A DNA stretch of 37,793 nt from Gammaproteobacteria bacterium (GCA_002730235.1 PBZS01000084.1:1-37793); one strand, 5' to 3'. Positions 7,945 through 18,394 are shown, counted from the stretch's first letter. The notes: generated from the letters alone by a model not told the origin. Translations and numbers: made by a program.

Positions 7945-8871
7945 ATGTCAGAACTTATTCTTCATCATTATTGGCAGTCACCATTTGCTCATAAAATTCG
8001 CCTTGTGCTTGGTTTGATAGATATCTCATGGCGGTCGGTTGAGATTCCTAGGATCCCACCTAAACCGCTGTTGATTCCGTTAACCGCGGGATATCGTAGG
8101 ACTCCTGTCTTACAGTGTGGTGCAGACGTGTTTTGCGATACCCAAAATATTGTGAGGGCTATAGCTGACCTGACTGATGATCATCAACTGATTCCAGCAT
8201 CTAAGCGTGCGAAAATTCTGATGTTTACTGACTGGATTGATGGCACTGTTTTTAACCTGGCGGTGCGAGTTATATTGACGTCGGCAATGGAGACGGCGCC
8301 CCCAGAGTTTATTCAAGATCGTGCTGGGTTGTACTTCGGATCAAATTGGACACCAGATGGACTCAAAGCACAGCTTCCTGGGGTTATTTTGCAGCTGGGC
8401 GCCCATTTGAAATTGATTGATCAAGGCTTGGCTGGATCTGGTGGTTTTGTGAGTAGAGCACCGTCATACGCAGATATTTCGATTGCCAATATCGCTTGGT
8501 TTATTCGCGGTCGTTGGGAGAATGGCCCTAATTTTTTAAAGCAATTTCCAAATATTGAGCGTGTTGAAAGAGAGATCCATGTGCAGACTAGTGAGCGCTG
8601 TGAGGATCTTACAGGCGATGCTGCGTTGGCGATCGCTCATGATTCGCTCTCCTCTGCACCCGAGGGTGTTCAAAGACAGGCCGAATGTTCTATGCAACAA
8701 GGCATGCGAGTTTCGATCACGCCACAGGCTGATACCTCAGACCCTCCCATAATTGGCCAACTCCGTTCTTTGGATGATATTCGTGTGTCGATTGATCACA
8801 ATGCGCCAGAGGTTGGTGATGTAGTAGTTCACCTACCAATCGCTGGGTATCAGATTCAATCTTGTGAGTAA
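7945..8871 (+). CDS. Glutathione S-transferase-like protein with C-terminal extension
   Basis: N-terminal ELILHHYWQSPFAHKIRLVLGLIDISWRSVEIP...GYRRTPVLQCGADVFCDTQNIVRAI is GST thioredoxin-fold-like. Confidence 0.82.
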   Translation: MSELILHHYWQSPFAHKIRLVLGLIDISWRSVEIPRIPPKPLLIPLTAGYRRTPVLQCGADVFCDTQNIVRAIADLTDDHQLIPASKRAKILMFTDWIDGTVFNLAVRVILTSAMETAPPEFIQDRAGLYFGSNWTPDGLKAQLPGVILQLGAHLKLIDQGLAGSGGFVSRAPSYADISIANIAWFIRGRWENGPNFLKQFPNIERVEREIHVQTSERCEDLTGDAALAIAHDSLSSAPEGVQRQAECSMQQGMRVSITPQADTSDPPIIGQLRSLDDIRVSIDHNAPEVGDVVVHLPIAGYQIQSCE

Positions 8872-9745
8872 GCAGACGCCCCAAGAAGAAAATATTCGTT
8901 GCATTGTGTTCATGGTTGTCGCAATGGCTGGCTTTGCCATCGAAGACGCAGTCATTAAACAGCTCTCATATACAATGCCGATTCCCCAAGTCCTTATGTT
9001 GATAGGAATCGGTGGATTATTGATCTTTGGAATAACAGCAGTAGTGACCGGTGTACACCTGGTGACGGATGACATGGTGAGGCCCTGGTTTATCATCAGA
9101 ACGACGTCTGAACTGGCTTCAGCGATATGTTTTGTGACCGCCATTGTGTACGCATCACTCTCAATTTCCTCAGCGATCCTTCAGGCGACACCCTTAGCTG
9201 TCTCTTTCGCAGCGGCTGTGTTTCTTAAACAGCAGGTCAGTAGGAGGCAATGGTCGCTAATCGCTATTGGATTTGTTGGGGTTATTTGTGTTGTCCAACC
9301 AGGCCTCGATGGTTTTAGGCCGGCGGCGTTAGCCGCGGTATTGGGCGTAGTGTTTCTCGCGTTAAGAGATGCAATCACACGTTCGATTTCTGTATCGATT
9401 CCTGCAGTCTCTGTATCTTTTTGGGCATTTTTTGCTCTTTTCATTGCGGGTATTGTCACCATACCTTTCTTCGGAAAATTTGGCGTAATTACTTTTGTCG
9501 ATGTTGGCCTTCTGGCAGTTTCTGCCCTGGCCGGTAGTGGGGCATATTTCTGTATTGTTATGGCTACTCGTAGCGGTGATGTAGCCGTCGTAGCTCCCTT
9601 TCGTTATACGCGACTGCTGTTTGCCCTCGGGCTTGCAGTAGCCGTCTTCGATGAGCAGATCAACGCGTTGATGATTTTAGGTAGTAGCCTGATCGTAGGA
9701 TCTGGTATGGCTATGTTTGTCTCAGGCGTCCCGTCCCGGCAATAA
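8864..9745 (+). CDS. EamA/DMT-superfamily transporter
   Basis: About 10 hydrophobic helices; two EamA-like repeats (AIEDAVIKQLS...; LQATPLAVSFAAAVFLKQQVSRRQWSLIAIGFVGVICVVQPG; VAPFRYTRLLFALGLAVAVFDEQ). Confidence 0.9.
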   Translation: MSKQTPQEENIRCIVFMVVAMAGFAIEDAVIKQLSYTMPIPQVLMLIGIGGLLIFGITAVVTGVHLVTDDMVRPWFIIRTTSELASAICFVTAIVYASLSISSAILQATPLAVSFAAAVFLKQQVSRRQWSLIAIGFVGVICVVQPGLDGFRPAALAAVLGVVFLALRDAITRSISVSIPAVSVSFWAFFALFIAGIVTIPFFGKFGVITFVDVGLLAVSALAGSGAYFCIVMATRSGDVAVVAPFRYTRLLFALGLAVAVFDEQINALMILGSSLIVGSGMAMFVSGVPSRQ

Positions 9746-10495
9746 CTCCACCAAAGCGCTAACGAGAGCAGCATTACTGTCGGCAGTTGTTCCATCGGGT
9801 AACCATATCCCATTTTCGAAACCGATACGGAGATCAATACCTTCTGAAGCGGCTCGGAGTAAGCATGGGATCTGGCCTTTCCCAAATGCGCAGATCATTT
9901 CTTGAGTTGGGTTACAGGTCTTTTTGAACCGATCTCTGATATCTAAAAATGGATCAAGTTGGTCAGGGGTGCTCTCTTGATTGTCCGAGTACCGCCCGAG
10001 GACGTAAAGCACTTCAAGTACCTTGGTTTGAATGATTGACTTATGAATGAGAGCCGTGAGCGTTTTAAAATCATCTGTATTATACAAGATAAATTGCACA
10101 CGACTTTTGTTGAGTAATCGATAAAAAAATGGCTGCAATCTTGCTGGATCTTGAGAGCGTAAGATCTCTTGTATCGCGACTGAAACCCATGGAACTCTGA
10201 TTCGAGATAATAGATCGATCTGAGCATCTGACTCGTAGATGCCCGCCGCCTCTGAGGTTACTTGAACTTCGAGGTTTGGTAATCGTTCGTTCAGTTTCGT
10301 GACCAGTGACTCGTACCGTTCAACATCCAGAAGGTGTGTTTGTTTTTTAGTGCGGATGTGTGCATGGAGGCCACGGGCCCCCGCCTCATAACAGGATATT
10401 GCGGTTTCAATCAGATTCTCGTCAGTTACTGGAGTGGCTGGATGATCATGTGTGGTCCTGCGAGCACCGTTCGGTGCGACCATTATAAATGTCAC
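9722..10495 (-). CDS. BKACE (beta-keto acid cleavage enzyme, DUF849) family protein
   Basis: IMVAPNGARRTTHDHPATPVTDENLIETAISCYEAGARGLHAHIR (HxH metal site) and RIGFENGIWLPDG near the C-terminus. Confidence 0.85.
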   Translation of the reverse strand: MTFIMVAPNGARRTTHDHPATPVTDENLIETAISCYEAGARGLHAHIRTKKQTHLLDVERYESLVTKLNERLPNLEVQVTSEAAGIYESDAQIDLLSRIRVPWVSVAIQEILRSQDPARLQPFFYRLLNKSRVQFILYNTDDFKTLTALIHKSIIQTKVLEVLYVLGRYSDNQESTPDQLDPFLDIRDRFKKTCNPTQEMICAFGKGQIPCLLRAASEGIDLRIGFENGIWLPDGTTADSNAALVSALVELLPGRDA

Positions 10496-10597
10496 GATGT
10501 GCTCACTGCGTGGCTGCTTAAAAGGTAAGACATGACTGGCGGTCTTTGGGTGGCACGAAGATATTCGAGGTAATTCTCATAATTCACTATAGCCGCG

Positions 10598-11749
10598 TTA
10601 TTTATTAGAGGGTTGACTGAGTTTTTTGAGGGCGTCGTTTAGATACGAGACAGTACGATCAACGTTTAACAGTTTGTCTAGTCCGAATAAGCCAATACGG
10701 AAGGTTTGAAAATTAGCCGATTCGCCACACTCGAGAGGAACGCCGGCGGCGATCTGTATACCGACATCTGCAAATGCACTACCGTTTTTGAAGTCAGCTC
10801 GATCGGTGTGTAAAACCACCACGGTTGGAGACTTGAATCCTTCGGCGGCTAGACTCTTGAACCCATAATCGTCCATCAAGGATCGAGTTTTATTCCCCAA
10901 ATCAATTTGTCGTGCTTTGAGGACGTCAAACCCAGTGGTCGTCATTTCCTGGTACGTTGCATGGAATGTTGCGAGCCCGTCGGTCGGCATTGTCGCATGG
11001 TAGGCATGGCTCCCATTAAGGTAGGCCGCCATGATGTTGTGCCATTTTTTTAGATCGAGAGTGAAGCTGTCTGACTCAGTAACCGCCATCCGCTCCAACG
11101 CACGATCAGAGAGCATTACCACTCCCGCGCATGGGGTCGATGTCCACCCTTTTTGCGGAGCGGTGATCAAAACGTCAATCGCAAGCGCCTGCATATCCAC
11201 CCAGAGCGCGCCAGCTGCAACACAGTCCAGAATGAAAATAGCGCCAACTTCGTGCGCCGTGTCGGTCAGTTGTTTAATATAACTATCCGGAAGCAGCATA
11301 CCAGCCGATGTCTCCACGTGAGGCGCAACCACAACGTCCGGCTTTAAGGAACGGATTCGGTCACAGATTTCGTCTACAGGCACTGGTGCAAACTGTTGAT
11401 CTGACCGATTACTGTCCGCGCGCGCTTTTGCTACCTCGACATGTGCTGGAGTTACGCCCTGTTCAAAAATCTGGGTCCAGCGAAAACTGAACCAGCCATT
11501 ACGCAATACGACTACTTTTTGATCTTTAGCGAATTGCCTAGCGACGGCTTCCATGCCAAAGGTTCCACCGCCGGGGATCAATACGCAAGATGACGCTTGA
11601 TAAAGAGATGTAAGCCCTTCATGCAGTCCGCACATGATGTTTCGAAAGGCTAGAGACATTTGATTTATTGAACGATCACTAAATACAACCGAATATTCAA
11701 GTAATCCGTCCGGATCAATTTTTGGATATAGTGTCGACAACGTTGCCAT
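10598..11749 (-). CDS. Class V aminotransferase (alanine-glyoxylate/serine-pyruvate aminotransferase-like)
   Basis: PGGGTFGMEAVARQF; VVAPHVETSAGMLLPD; FILDCVAAGALWVDMQALAIDVLITAPQKGWTSTPCAGVVMLS (PLP-lysine region). Confidence 0.9.
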   Translation of the reverse strand: MATLSTLYPKIDPDGLLEYSVVFSDRSINQMSLAFRNIMCGLHEGLTSLYQASSCVLIPGGGTFGMEAVARQFAKDQKVVVLRNGWFSFRWTQIFEQGVTPAHVEVAKARADSNRSDQQFAPVPVDEICDRIRSLKPDVVVAPHVETSAGMLLPDSYIKQLTDTAHEVGAIFILDCVAAGALWVDMQALAIDVLITAPQKGWTSTPCAGVVMLSDRALERMAVTESDSFTLDLKKWHNIMAAYLNGSHAYHATMPTDGLATFHATYQEMTTTGFDVLKARQIDLGNKTRSLMDDYGFKSLAAEGFKSPTVVVLHTDRADFKNGSAFADVGIQIAAGVPLECGESANFQTFRIGLFGLDKLLNVDRTVSYLNDALKKLSQPSNK

Positions 11750-11833
11750 CCTTTGTTCTGCACGAATTACCAGACTGTGTAGGAAAACCTATTCGGAATG
11801 GCTCGTCAACCAACACGAGCGCGCGGGGATTCT

Positions 11834-12307
11834 ATGACAGCTGTTGAATTTACAGACGATGATGTGCGTTGGATGAGGCGAGCACTCGCGTTGGCAAATC
11901 ATGCCGCGGCCCTTGAGGAAGTTCCGGTCGGCGCTGTTTTAGTTCGGGATGGAATTTTGCTCGGTGAGGGTTGGAATGCGCCGATTTCTAGCTGCGATGC
12001 GAGTCATCATGCTGAAATTGCGGCAATTCGGGAGGCCAACCGTTCCGTGAACAATTATCGGCTGCCGGGCTCTACGCTTTATGTCACTCTTGAACCCTGC
12101 ACCATGTGTTTTGGTGCGCTTATCCATGCGCGCGTTAAACGACTTTTTTATGCTACGGAGCAAAGGGCGGGTGTTTTGGTCTCTCAGCTGCAACTTGCAG
12201 ATTCTGGCTTCTACAATCATGAGATTCACGTTAAGGGTGGTCTTTTGGCGGATGAATCGGCTGCTCTTCTGAGACAATTTTTTCGATCGCGGAGGGTCTC
12301 AAATTGA
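11834..12307 (+). CDS. tadA: tRNA-specific adenosine deaminase
   Basis: HAEIAAIREA and TLEPCTMCFGALIHARVKRLFYA zinc-deaminase motifs; expected position near guaA and purL. ORF opens at 11798; start at MTAVEFTDDD preferred. Confidence 0.95.
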   Translation: MTAVEFTDDDVRWMRRALALANHAAALEEVPVGAVLVRDGILLGEGWNAPISSCDASHHAEIAAIREANRSVNNYRLPGSTLYVTLEPCTMCFGALIHARVKRLFYATEQRAGVLVSQLQLADSGFYNHEIHVKGGLLADESAALLRQFFRSRRVSN

Positions 12308-12367
12308 ATGGCTTTGGGGAAAAAAATCCATAGGAAACTCCGGCTTAAGTGCTAGCTCTGCTAAACT

Positions 12368-15300
12368 ATGACTCTTAATTTTCAATCGTATCAAGGACCG
12401 ATTGACATGCTCATTCTGCAGGGAGGTCGTGCTCTCTCCTCTTTTCGTATTCAGTCACTTATCGCGAGCGCTCAATCTGCTGGAATCCAGATTAAGGATT
12501 TGACTTGTACCTACCTATTCTTCGTTATGGGTGAGATCTGTGATCCCGCAAAACTAAAGCAACTTTTGGATGCAGATTCTTGTGATGTTGGTTCGGGTCG
12601 CGTGGTGGTCCCACGCTCGGGGACGACCTCACCTTGGAGTTCTAAAGCCACCGAAATAGCAAAAAATTGCGGGTTTAGGAGCGTTTCCCGGATTGAACGC
12701 GGCATGCATGTGGTGATTAAAGGGAATTATGCAGAAGCTGATCAGACCTTCATAAATCGACTTATTTCTGATCCGATGATGGAAGACGTCCTTGACACCC
12801 TGCCTTTTGATGGCTTCTTTACTCCGAACTCTCCTGAGTCCCTGGGTGTTGTTAGACTTGGGACTGAACCGACGAAAGCACTCAAAGCAGCTGGTCAAGA
12901 ATATGGGCTAGCACTGTCTCAGGATGAGATTGAATATCTTGCCAGTGCATATGAGATACTTAACCGCGATCCAACCGATGTCGAGTTAATGATGTTTGCA
13001 CAAGCAAACTCTGAGCACTGCCGTCACAAAATTTTCAATGCATCCTGGACGCTTGATGGCGAGGATCAATCAAAGAGTCTGTTTCAGTGGATAAGAAATA
13101 CTTATAAAATCTCTCCCGGTGGTGTTTTGTCTGCCTACACCGATAATGCTGCCGTTGTAGAAGGAAACTTGGCCGAAATATTCCATGTCAATCCCCTGAC
13201 AAATAGTTATCAATCAGTCCTCGAGCCGGTCCATTTGGTGATGAAAGTGGAAACGCACAACCATCCGACAGCGGTGTCTCCGAATCCGGGTGCAGCAACG
13301 GGTGCTGGTGGGGAGATCCGGGATGAGGGCGCGACCGGTCGTGGCGCCAAACCTAAGGCGGGCCTTACTGGATTTAGTGTGAATTATCTCAGGATCCCAG
13401 AACTTGAAATGCCGTGGGAGCATGATCTTCCAATGCCTAGTCGTTTGGCCTCTTCCCTGCAGATCATGCTGGAGGCACCAATCGGTGGTGCCGCTTTCAA
13501 TAATGAATTTGGTCGACCAAACCTAACTGGCTATTTCAGAGCTTACGAGGCCTCTGAAATTACGCCATTAGGAGCTCGGCGCCGTGGTTATGTGAAACCA
13601 ATTATGATTGCAGGCGGTATCGGGTCTATTATGGACGGCCAAGTTGAAAAAAAAGCATTTGCTTCCGGCACACCCTTGATTGTCCTGGGCGGACCAGCGA
13701 TGCTAATTGGATTGGGTGGGGGAGCAGCTAGTTCCGTTAGTGAAGGCACCTCCGGAAGTGATTTGGACTACGCCTCTGTTCAGCGGGCGAATCCCGAGAT
13801 GGAACGGCGTTGCCAGGAGGTGATAGATCGCTGCTGGTTGCGTGGACGGGACAATCCGATTGTCTTTATTCACGATGTTGGTGCGGGTGGCCTTTCGAAT
13901 GCTTTACCCGAGCTAGTCAAAGATGGAGGCGTGGGAGCTACTTTCTCGATGGACTGCATTCCGTCGGCCGATCCATCATTATCCCCACGGGCGTTGTGGT
14001 GTAACGAATCGCAAGAGCGCTATGTTCTTGCCATTGACTTGGACGAGTTGGAAGCATTTGAGTCTATTTGTGTGCGTGAACGATGTCCTTACGCTGTTGT
14101 CGGTTATGCAAACAATAAACCGCATTTATCGGTCGAAAAAATAGGGGAAAATATCACGCCGGTTGACCTGCCAGTAGATATGCTATTTGGCAATCCACCC
14201 AAAATGCATCGTGACGCATTGTCAATCTCAGCTGAGCTCGTACCCGCTGACTTTTCTAAGATTACATTTCCTGAACTTGTCCATCGCGTTCTTAAACATC
14301 CGACGGTGGCGTCCAAAAACTTTCTTATTACCATTGGTGACCGGACAGTATCTGGCTTAGTTCATCGAGATCAGATGATTGGACCTTGGCAGGTACCAGT
14401 AGCTGACTGCGCAGTCACTCATTCCGCAATCGGTTCTTTAACCGGCGAGGCGATGGCTATGGGTGAGAGGACTCCATTGGCTCTGGTTAACGCGGCAGCA
14501 TCCGCTCGAATGGCTGTAGCAGAGACCATTTTGAATATGGCGGGTGCTGCCATTGGTGATCTGGGCCAGATTAAACTCTCTGCTAACTGGATGTGTGCAG
14601 CAGGCACGGAGGGTGAGGATGCCAGGCTTTATAATGCAGTGAAGGCGATAGGTGGTGAGTTTTGTCCTGCACTCGGCATTTGTATTCCTGTGGGCAAGGA
14701 TTCTATGTCGATGAAAACAGGTTGGAGCGATTCTGACGGTGTCCATGAGGTAGTTGGCCCGATGTCTTTGATTTGCTCTGGCTTCGCGCCGGTTTCAGAT
14801 ATCGAGAAGACAAAAACCCCGTTAATACAGGGCTATGATTCAACATTGATTGCGATTGATCTGGGATATTGCCGGTTGGCTGGGTCGATCGCATGTGAAG
14901 TAACGTCACAGATTGGCGATCTACCACCGGACGTTGCCCCCAATGAATTGAGAACATGCTTTGATTTGCTACAACAATTAAATTCTACTGGTCGTCTATT
15001 GGCCTATCACGACCGCTCAGATGGTGGCCTACTTGCGACCGTTGCAGAGATGCTATTTGCGTCTCGTATGGGCCTAAAAGCGCAAACTCCCAGAGGATTG
15101 GATCCAATAGCTTTCTGGTTTAACGAAGAAGCGGGATGTGTTTTCGAGGTGGCAAACGCAGATGTTGTGGCAGTCCTTGACCAATGTGCAGATTTAACTT
15201 TGCCTGCCTATGTGTTGGGTGAGCCCGACCGGACGCAAATCTTAACGATTATTTCTAACGGATCGGTCATTCTTGAGGAGAGCCGCATAGCGCTCGAACG

Positions 15301-16237
15301 GTCTTGGACTGCGGTCAGTTTCGCAATGGCAGGATTACGCGATAATCCGAGTAGCGTGAAGGAAGAGTCACTGAAGATCGAGCACGAGACAAAAGGCTTG
15401 GCTGCAACAGTGATCCCTGAGGCGATACGGATTACTGGAAAACGTCGAAGTGAGGATCAGAGGCCTAGTGTTGCAATTTTACGTGAACAGGGTGTGAATG
15501 GTCAGATTGAGATGGCCTATGCATTCAATTACTGCGGATTTGAGGCCATCGATGTGCATATGTCGGACCTGATGAGCGGTCGACAGACGCTGGAGTCTTT
15601 CGATGCCTTAGCTGCCTGTGGTGGGTTTAGCTACGGTGATGTCCTTGGGGCTGGATCCGGATGGGCTCGCTCAATCCTTTTCAACGATGAGTTATCCAGG
15701 ATGTTCACTGATTTCTTCCATCGAGAAAATACCGTATCGCTGGGCATCTGCAATGGATGCCAGATGATGGCCCAGTTGGCGTCGTTGATACCCGGCGCAA
15801 ACCACTTTAAGCCTCTGCTATCAAATAAGTCTCAGCAGTTTGAGGCGCGTTTGACGCTGGCGGCTCTGCCGCAGAGCCGATCAGTATTGCTTAAAGGTTT
15901 AACAGGTACGCGGTTCCCGATTGCTGTTGCACATGGTGAAGGCCGATTTGTGCATAAAACCTCGGAGGTGCAAACTTTGGCTGACGCTGGACTCACGAGT
16001 CTCGTATATACCGACGATAAGGGACATCCAGAAACGAGCTATCCCGGTAACCCTAATGGATCCGCGGCAGGACTTGCTGGTCTGTGTAATGAGGATGGAC
16101 GAGTAACCATTATGATGCCTCACCCGGAACGAGTCGTATTACGTTCACAGCTATCCTTTGCGCCAGTGAGTACATCACGGATTACTCCATGGATGGGGCT
16201 GTTTGATAACGCCTGGCGTTTCGTCAAAGGAATCTGA
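12368..16237 (+). CDS. purL: Phosphoribosylformylglycinamidine synthase
   Basis: 1289 aa; MMFAQANSEHCRHKIFNA, KVETHNHPTAVSPNPGAATGAGGEIRDEGATGRG, C-terminal glutaminase GICNGCQ and HGEGRF. Confidence 0.99.
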   Translation: MTLNFQSYQGPIDMLILQGGRALSSFRIQSLIASAQSAGIQIKDLTCTYLFFVMGEICDPAKLKQLLDADSCDVGSGRVVVPRSGTTSPWSSKATEIAKNCGFRSVSRIERGMHVVIKGNYAEADQTFINRLISDPMMEDVLDTLPFDGFFTPNSPESLGVVRLGTEPTKALKAAGQEYGLALSQDEIEYLASAYEILNRDPTDVELMMFAQANSEHCRHKIFNASWTLDGEDQSKSLFQWIRNTYKISPGGVLSAYTDNAAVVEGNLAEIFHVNPLTNSYQSVLEPVHLVMKVETHNHPTAVSPNPGAATGAGGEIRDEGATGRGAKPKAGLTGFSVNYLRIPELEMPWEHDLPMPSRLASSLQIMLEAPIGGAAFNNEFGRPNLTGYFRAYEASEITPLGARRRGYVKPIMIAGGIGSIMDGQVEKKAFASGTPLIVLGGPAMLIGLGGGAASSVSEGTSGSDLDYASVQRANPEMERRCQEVIDRCWLRGRDNPIVFIHDVGAGGLSNALPELVKDGGVGATFSMDCIPSADPSLSPRALWCNESQERYVLAIDLDELEAFESICVRERCPYAVVGYANNKPHLSVEKIGENITPVDLPVDMLFGNPPKMHRDALSISAELVPADFSKITFPELVHRVLKHPTVASKNFLITIGDRTVSGLVHRDQMIGPWQVPVADCAVTHSAIGSLTGEAMAMGERTPLALVNAAASARMAVAETILNMAGAAIGDLGQIKLSANWMCAAGTEGEDARLYNAVKAIGGEFCPALGICIPVGKDSMSMKTGWSDSDGVHEVVGPMSLICSGFAPVSDIEKTKTPLIQGYDSTLIAIDLGYCRLAGSIACEVTSQIGDLPPDVAPNELRTCFDLLQQLNSTGRLLAYHDRSDGGLLATVAEMLFASRMGLKAQTPRGLDPIAFWFNEEAGCVFEVANADVVAVLDQCADLTLPAYVLGEPDRTQILTIISNGSVILEESRIALERSWTAVSFAMAGLRDNPSSVKEESLKIEHETKGLAATVIPEAIRITGKRRSEDQRPSVAILREQGVNGQIEMAYAFNYCGFEAIDVHMSDLMSGRQTLESFDALAACGGFSYGDVLGAGSGWARSILFNDELSRMFTDFFHRENTVSLGICNGCQMMAQLASLIPGANHFKPLLSNKSQQFEARLTLAALPQSRSVLLKGLTGTRFPIAVAHGEGRFVHKTSEVQTLADAGLTSLVYTDDKGHPETSYPGNPNGSAAGLAGLCNEDGRVTIMMPHPERVVLRSQLSFAPVSTSRITPWMGLFDNAWRFVKGI

Positions 16238-16244
16238 GATAGAG

Positions 16245-17033
16245 ATGGATTGGGTTGGTGTGGATCCACTTCGCCAAGTGGTGAGTCGAGATGCAGCAAT
16301 GGCACAGATCGACTGGCTAAATATTCATTGGCAGGTTGATATCCCCGATTTTGGGTATTATTTTTGGTGGGACGACAAAGGTCTGTCGCTTAAGTCGGCG
16401 GCGTTTGATTTCCGTTCCAGAGTACATATCGATTTTGTTGAGGGTACTCAAGCACGCCGTATCAAGGCTGTGACCGGTGAAGCACTGACCCGAGCAATGG
16501 GTTGCCAGAAAGGGTTGCGTCCTGCGATTTTTGATGCAACTGCGGGTCTAGGTGGTGATTTGAGCGTTCTTGCGAATGTCGGTTGCGCGGTTTACGCGGT
16601 TGAGCGACAGCCGGTAGTGGCTGCTTTGTTAAAAGATGCGCTGCGTCGTCATGCTATAGACGGCGATGCTGGTTGGTGTGAGCGTGTGCAATTGCAGTGT
16701 GCGGACAGTCGTGATCTCATGTCGCATATTTCGCATGGTGTCGTTTATATTGACCCAATGTTTCAAAAAGACCGTAAATCAGCTCCTTCGTTATCGATGC
16801 AGGTTTTGCATACTCTAGAAGGAACAACAGAACGGCCTGAACAACTCATCGATGCTGCTCTGGATTCGGGTGCGGCCCGAGTTGTCGTCAAGCGGCCAAT
16901 CAGAGCTGATTTTTTGGCCGGTCGCTCACCTTCATCGCAAGTGAAGGGCAAAACAGTTCGCTTCGATTTGTATTCCCGACGGAAACTAACGGATGCGGAT
17001 GCGATTCCACATCAGGGATTGATTGACGGATGA
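16245..17033 (+). CDS. rsmJ: 16S rRNA (guanine1516-N2)-methyltransferase
   Basis: IFDATAGLGGDLSVLANVGCAVYAVERQPVVAALLKDAL...VVYIDPMFQKDRKSA. ORF opens at 16203; start at MDWVGVDPL preferred. Confidence 0.93.
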   Translation: MDWVGVDPLRQVVSRDAAMAQIDWLNIHWQVDIPDFGYYFWWDDKGLSLKSAAFDFRSRVHIDFVEGTQARRIKAVTGEALTRAMGCQKGLRPAIFDATAGLGGDLSVLANVGCAVYAVERQPVVAALLKDALRRHAIDGDAGWCERVQLQCADSRDLMSHISHGVVYIDPMFQKDRKSAPSLSMQVLHTLEGTTERPEQLIDAALDSGAARVVVKRPIRADFLAGRSPSSQVKGKTVRFDLYSRRKLTDADAIPHQGLIDG

Positions 17034-18394
17034 TGGATTGGAATCAATTGCTCTCGACCGCTCGCATGGAGCACAACCACGCTTGGGTGCAGCAGCAGCT
17101 GGGAGATGAGCGCAGTCAGTGGCAACGTGATCATGATCGTCTTATTTTTTCGGGTGCTTTCCGGCGTTTGGCGGTTAAAACGCAGGTGCATTCGTTGTCG
17201 GATAATGACCACGTACACACTCGTCTTTCTCATTCCTTGGAGGTTGCATCGGTTGGTCGATCGTTGGGTGTGCGGCTTGGCCGTTGGATGCGAGAGCAAG
17301 GATTACTGTCAGACCAGTATTCCGACCTGGGGATTGGTACTTTGGTTCAGGCTGCTTGCTTAGCGCATGATATTGGTAATCCACCATTTGGTCATGCAGG
17401 GGAGCTGGCCATACGTCAATTCTTTGAGTCTAGACCGGATTATTTGGATGGATTAACACACGCCGAGCGTTCAGATCTCTTGGGGTTTGAAGGAAACGCA
17501 CAGGGATTTCGGGTGATCACCTGTCTCGAGCGTCATTGGTTTGATGGTGGAATGCGTTTGACGGCTGCTGCGCTTGGTACCTTTTTAAAATACCCATTTA
17601 CTGCGGATTCTCTGTTTGGTCAGACCAATTGCAAACACGGAGTTAATCAAGCGGAACTTCCATTTATGCGGGAGTTAGCGTCTCACTTAGGCCTCGTGGA
17701 GAAGATACCTGACGCTTGGGCTCGTCATCCGCTTGTGTATGCGGTCGAGGCTGCTGACGACATTTGTTACGCACTGATCGATCTGGAAGATGCGGTCGAG
17801 CTCGGACATCTCGATTACGAGGAAGTGTCTTTGATCATGAAGGAGCTTGTTGACCGCGGCGCGAGACGGAATTTGTATGAACAACTCCTTGACGACTCGA
17901 AAGCGAAGCTTGAGCTATTGCGCTCAGCAGCGATCGATGCCCTAATAAATGAAGCTCAAGCAAGATTTCAATCACACTACAACGATATTCTCGAAGGCGT
18001 CTTTGACGAAGACTTACTCGATTGGCGGCAGGACTCCGCCGGCGAAGTTATTCAGCGAGCGAAAACCTTGGCCCGTGAGCGTATCTATATCGACCTAACC
18101 AAACAGGCTGATGAGGGTCGTTGTGATCATTTATTAGGTGGAGTGTTATCACATCTGATAACTGGCGCTGAGGCTTTCTCTCACTCTGATGGAGGCAGGA
18201 CCAGTATTAACTTAAAAGCACACGATGCAGTGATCCGTCTTGGTAAATTCAGGCCTCAACCAGAGGACTCAAAATATCAGCGTTTGATGAGAGTGACGGA
18301 TTATGTCTCTTCAATGACGGATAGGTATCTAATTCGGTTAGCTGATGATCTGACTCGGTTGAATTACCTTGCCATTGATTCGTGCAGGAATTGA
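17030..18394 (+). CDS. dgt: Deoxyguanosinetriphosphate triphosphohydrolase-like HD protein
   Basis: DRLIFSGAFRRLAVKTQVHSLSDNDHVHTRLSHSLEVASVGRSLG; CLAHDIGNPPFGHAGE HD motifs. Confidence 0.95.
   Translation: MMDWNQLLSTARMEHNHAWVQQQLGDERSQWQRDHDRLIFSGAFRRLAVKTQVHSLSDNDHVHTRLSHSLEVASVGRSLGVRLGRWMREQGLLSDQYSDLGIGTLVQAACLAHDIGNPPFGHAGELAIRQFFESRPDYLDGLTHAERSDLLGFEGNAQGFRVITCLERHWFDGGMRLTAAALGTFLKYPFTADSLFGQTNCKHGVNQAELPFMRELASHLGLVEKIPDAWARHPLVYAVEAADDICYALIDLEDAVELGHLDYEEVSLIMKELVDRGARRNLYEQLLDDSKAKLELLRSAAIDALINEAQARFQSHYNDILEGVFDEDLLDWRQDSAGEVIQRAKTLARERIYIDLTKQADEGRCDHLLGGVLSHLITGAEAFSHSDGGRTSINLKAHDAVIRLGKFRPQPEDSKYQRLMRVTDYVSSMTDRYLIRLADDLTRLNYLAIDSCRN

Noticed and set aside
11939-12277. 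112 aa minus-strand ORF inside tadA
   Set aside because: Antisense shadow ORF of a well-supported gene.
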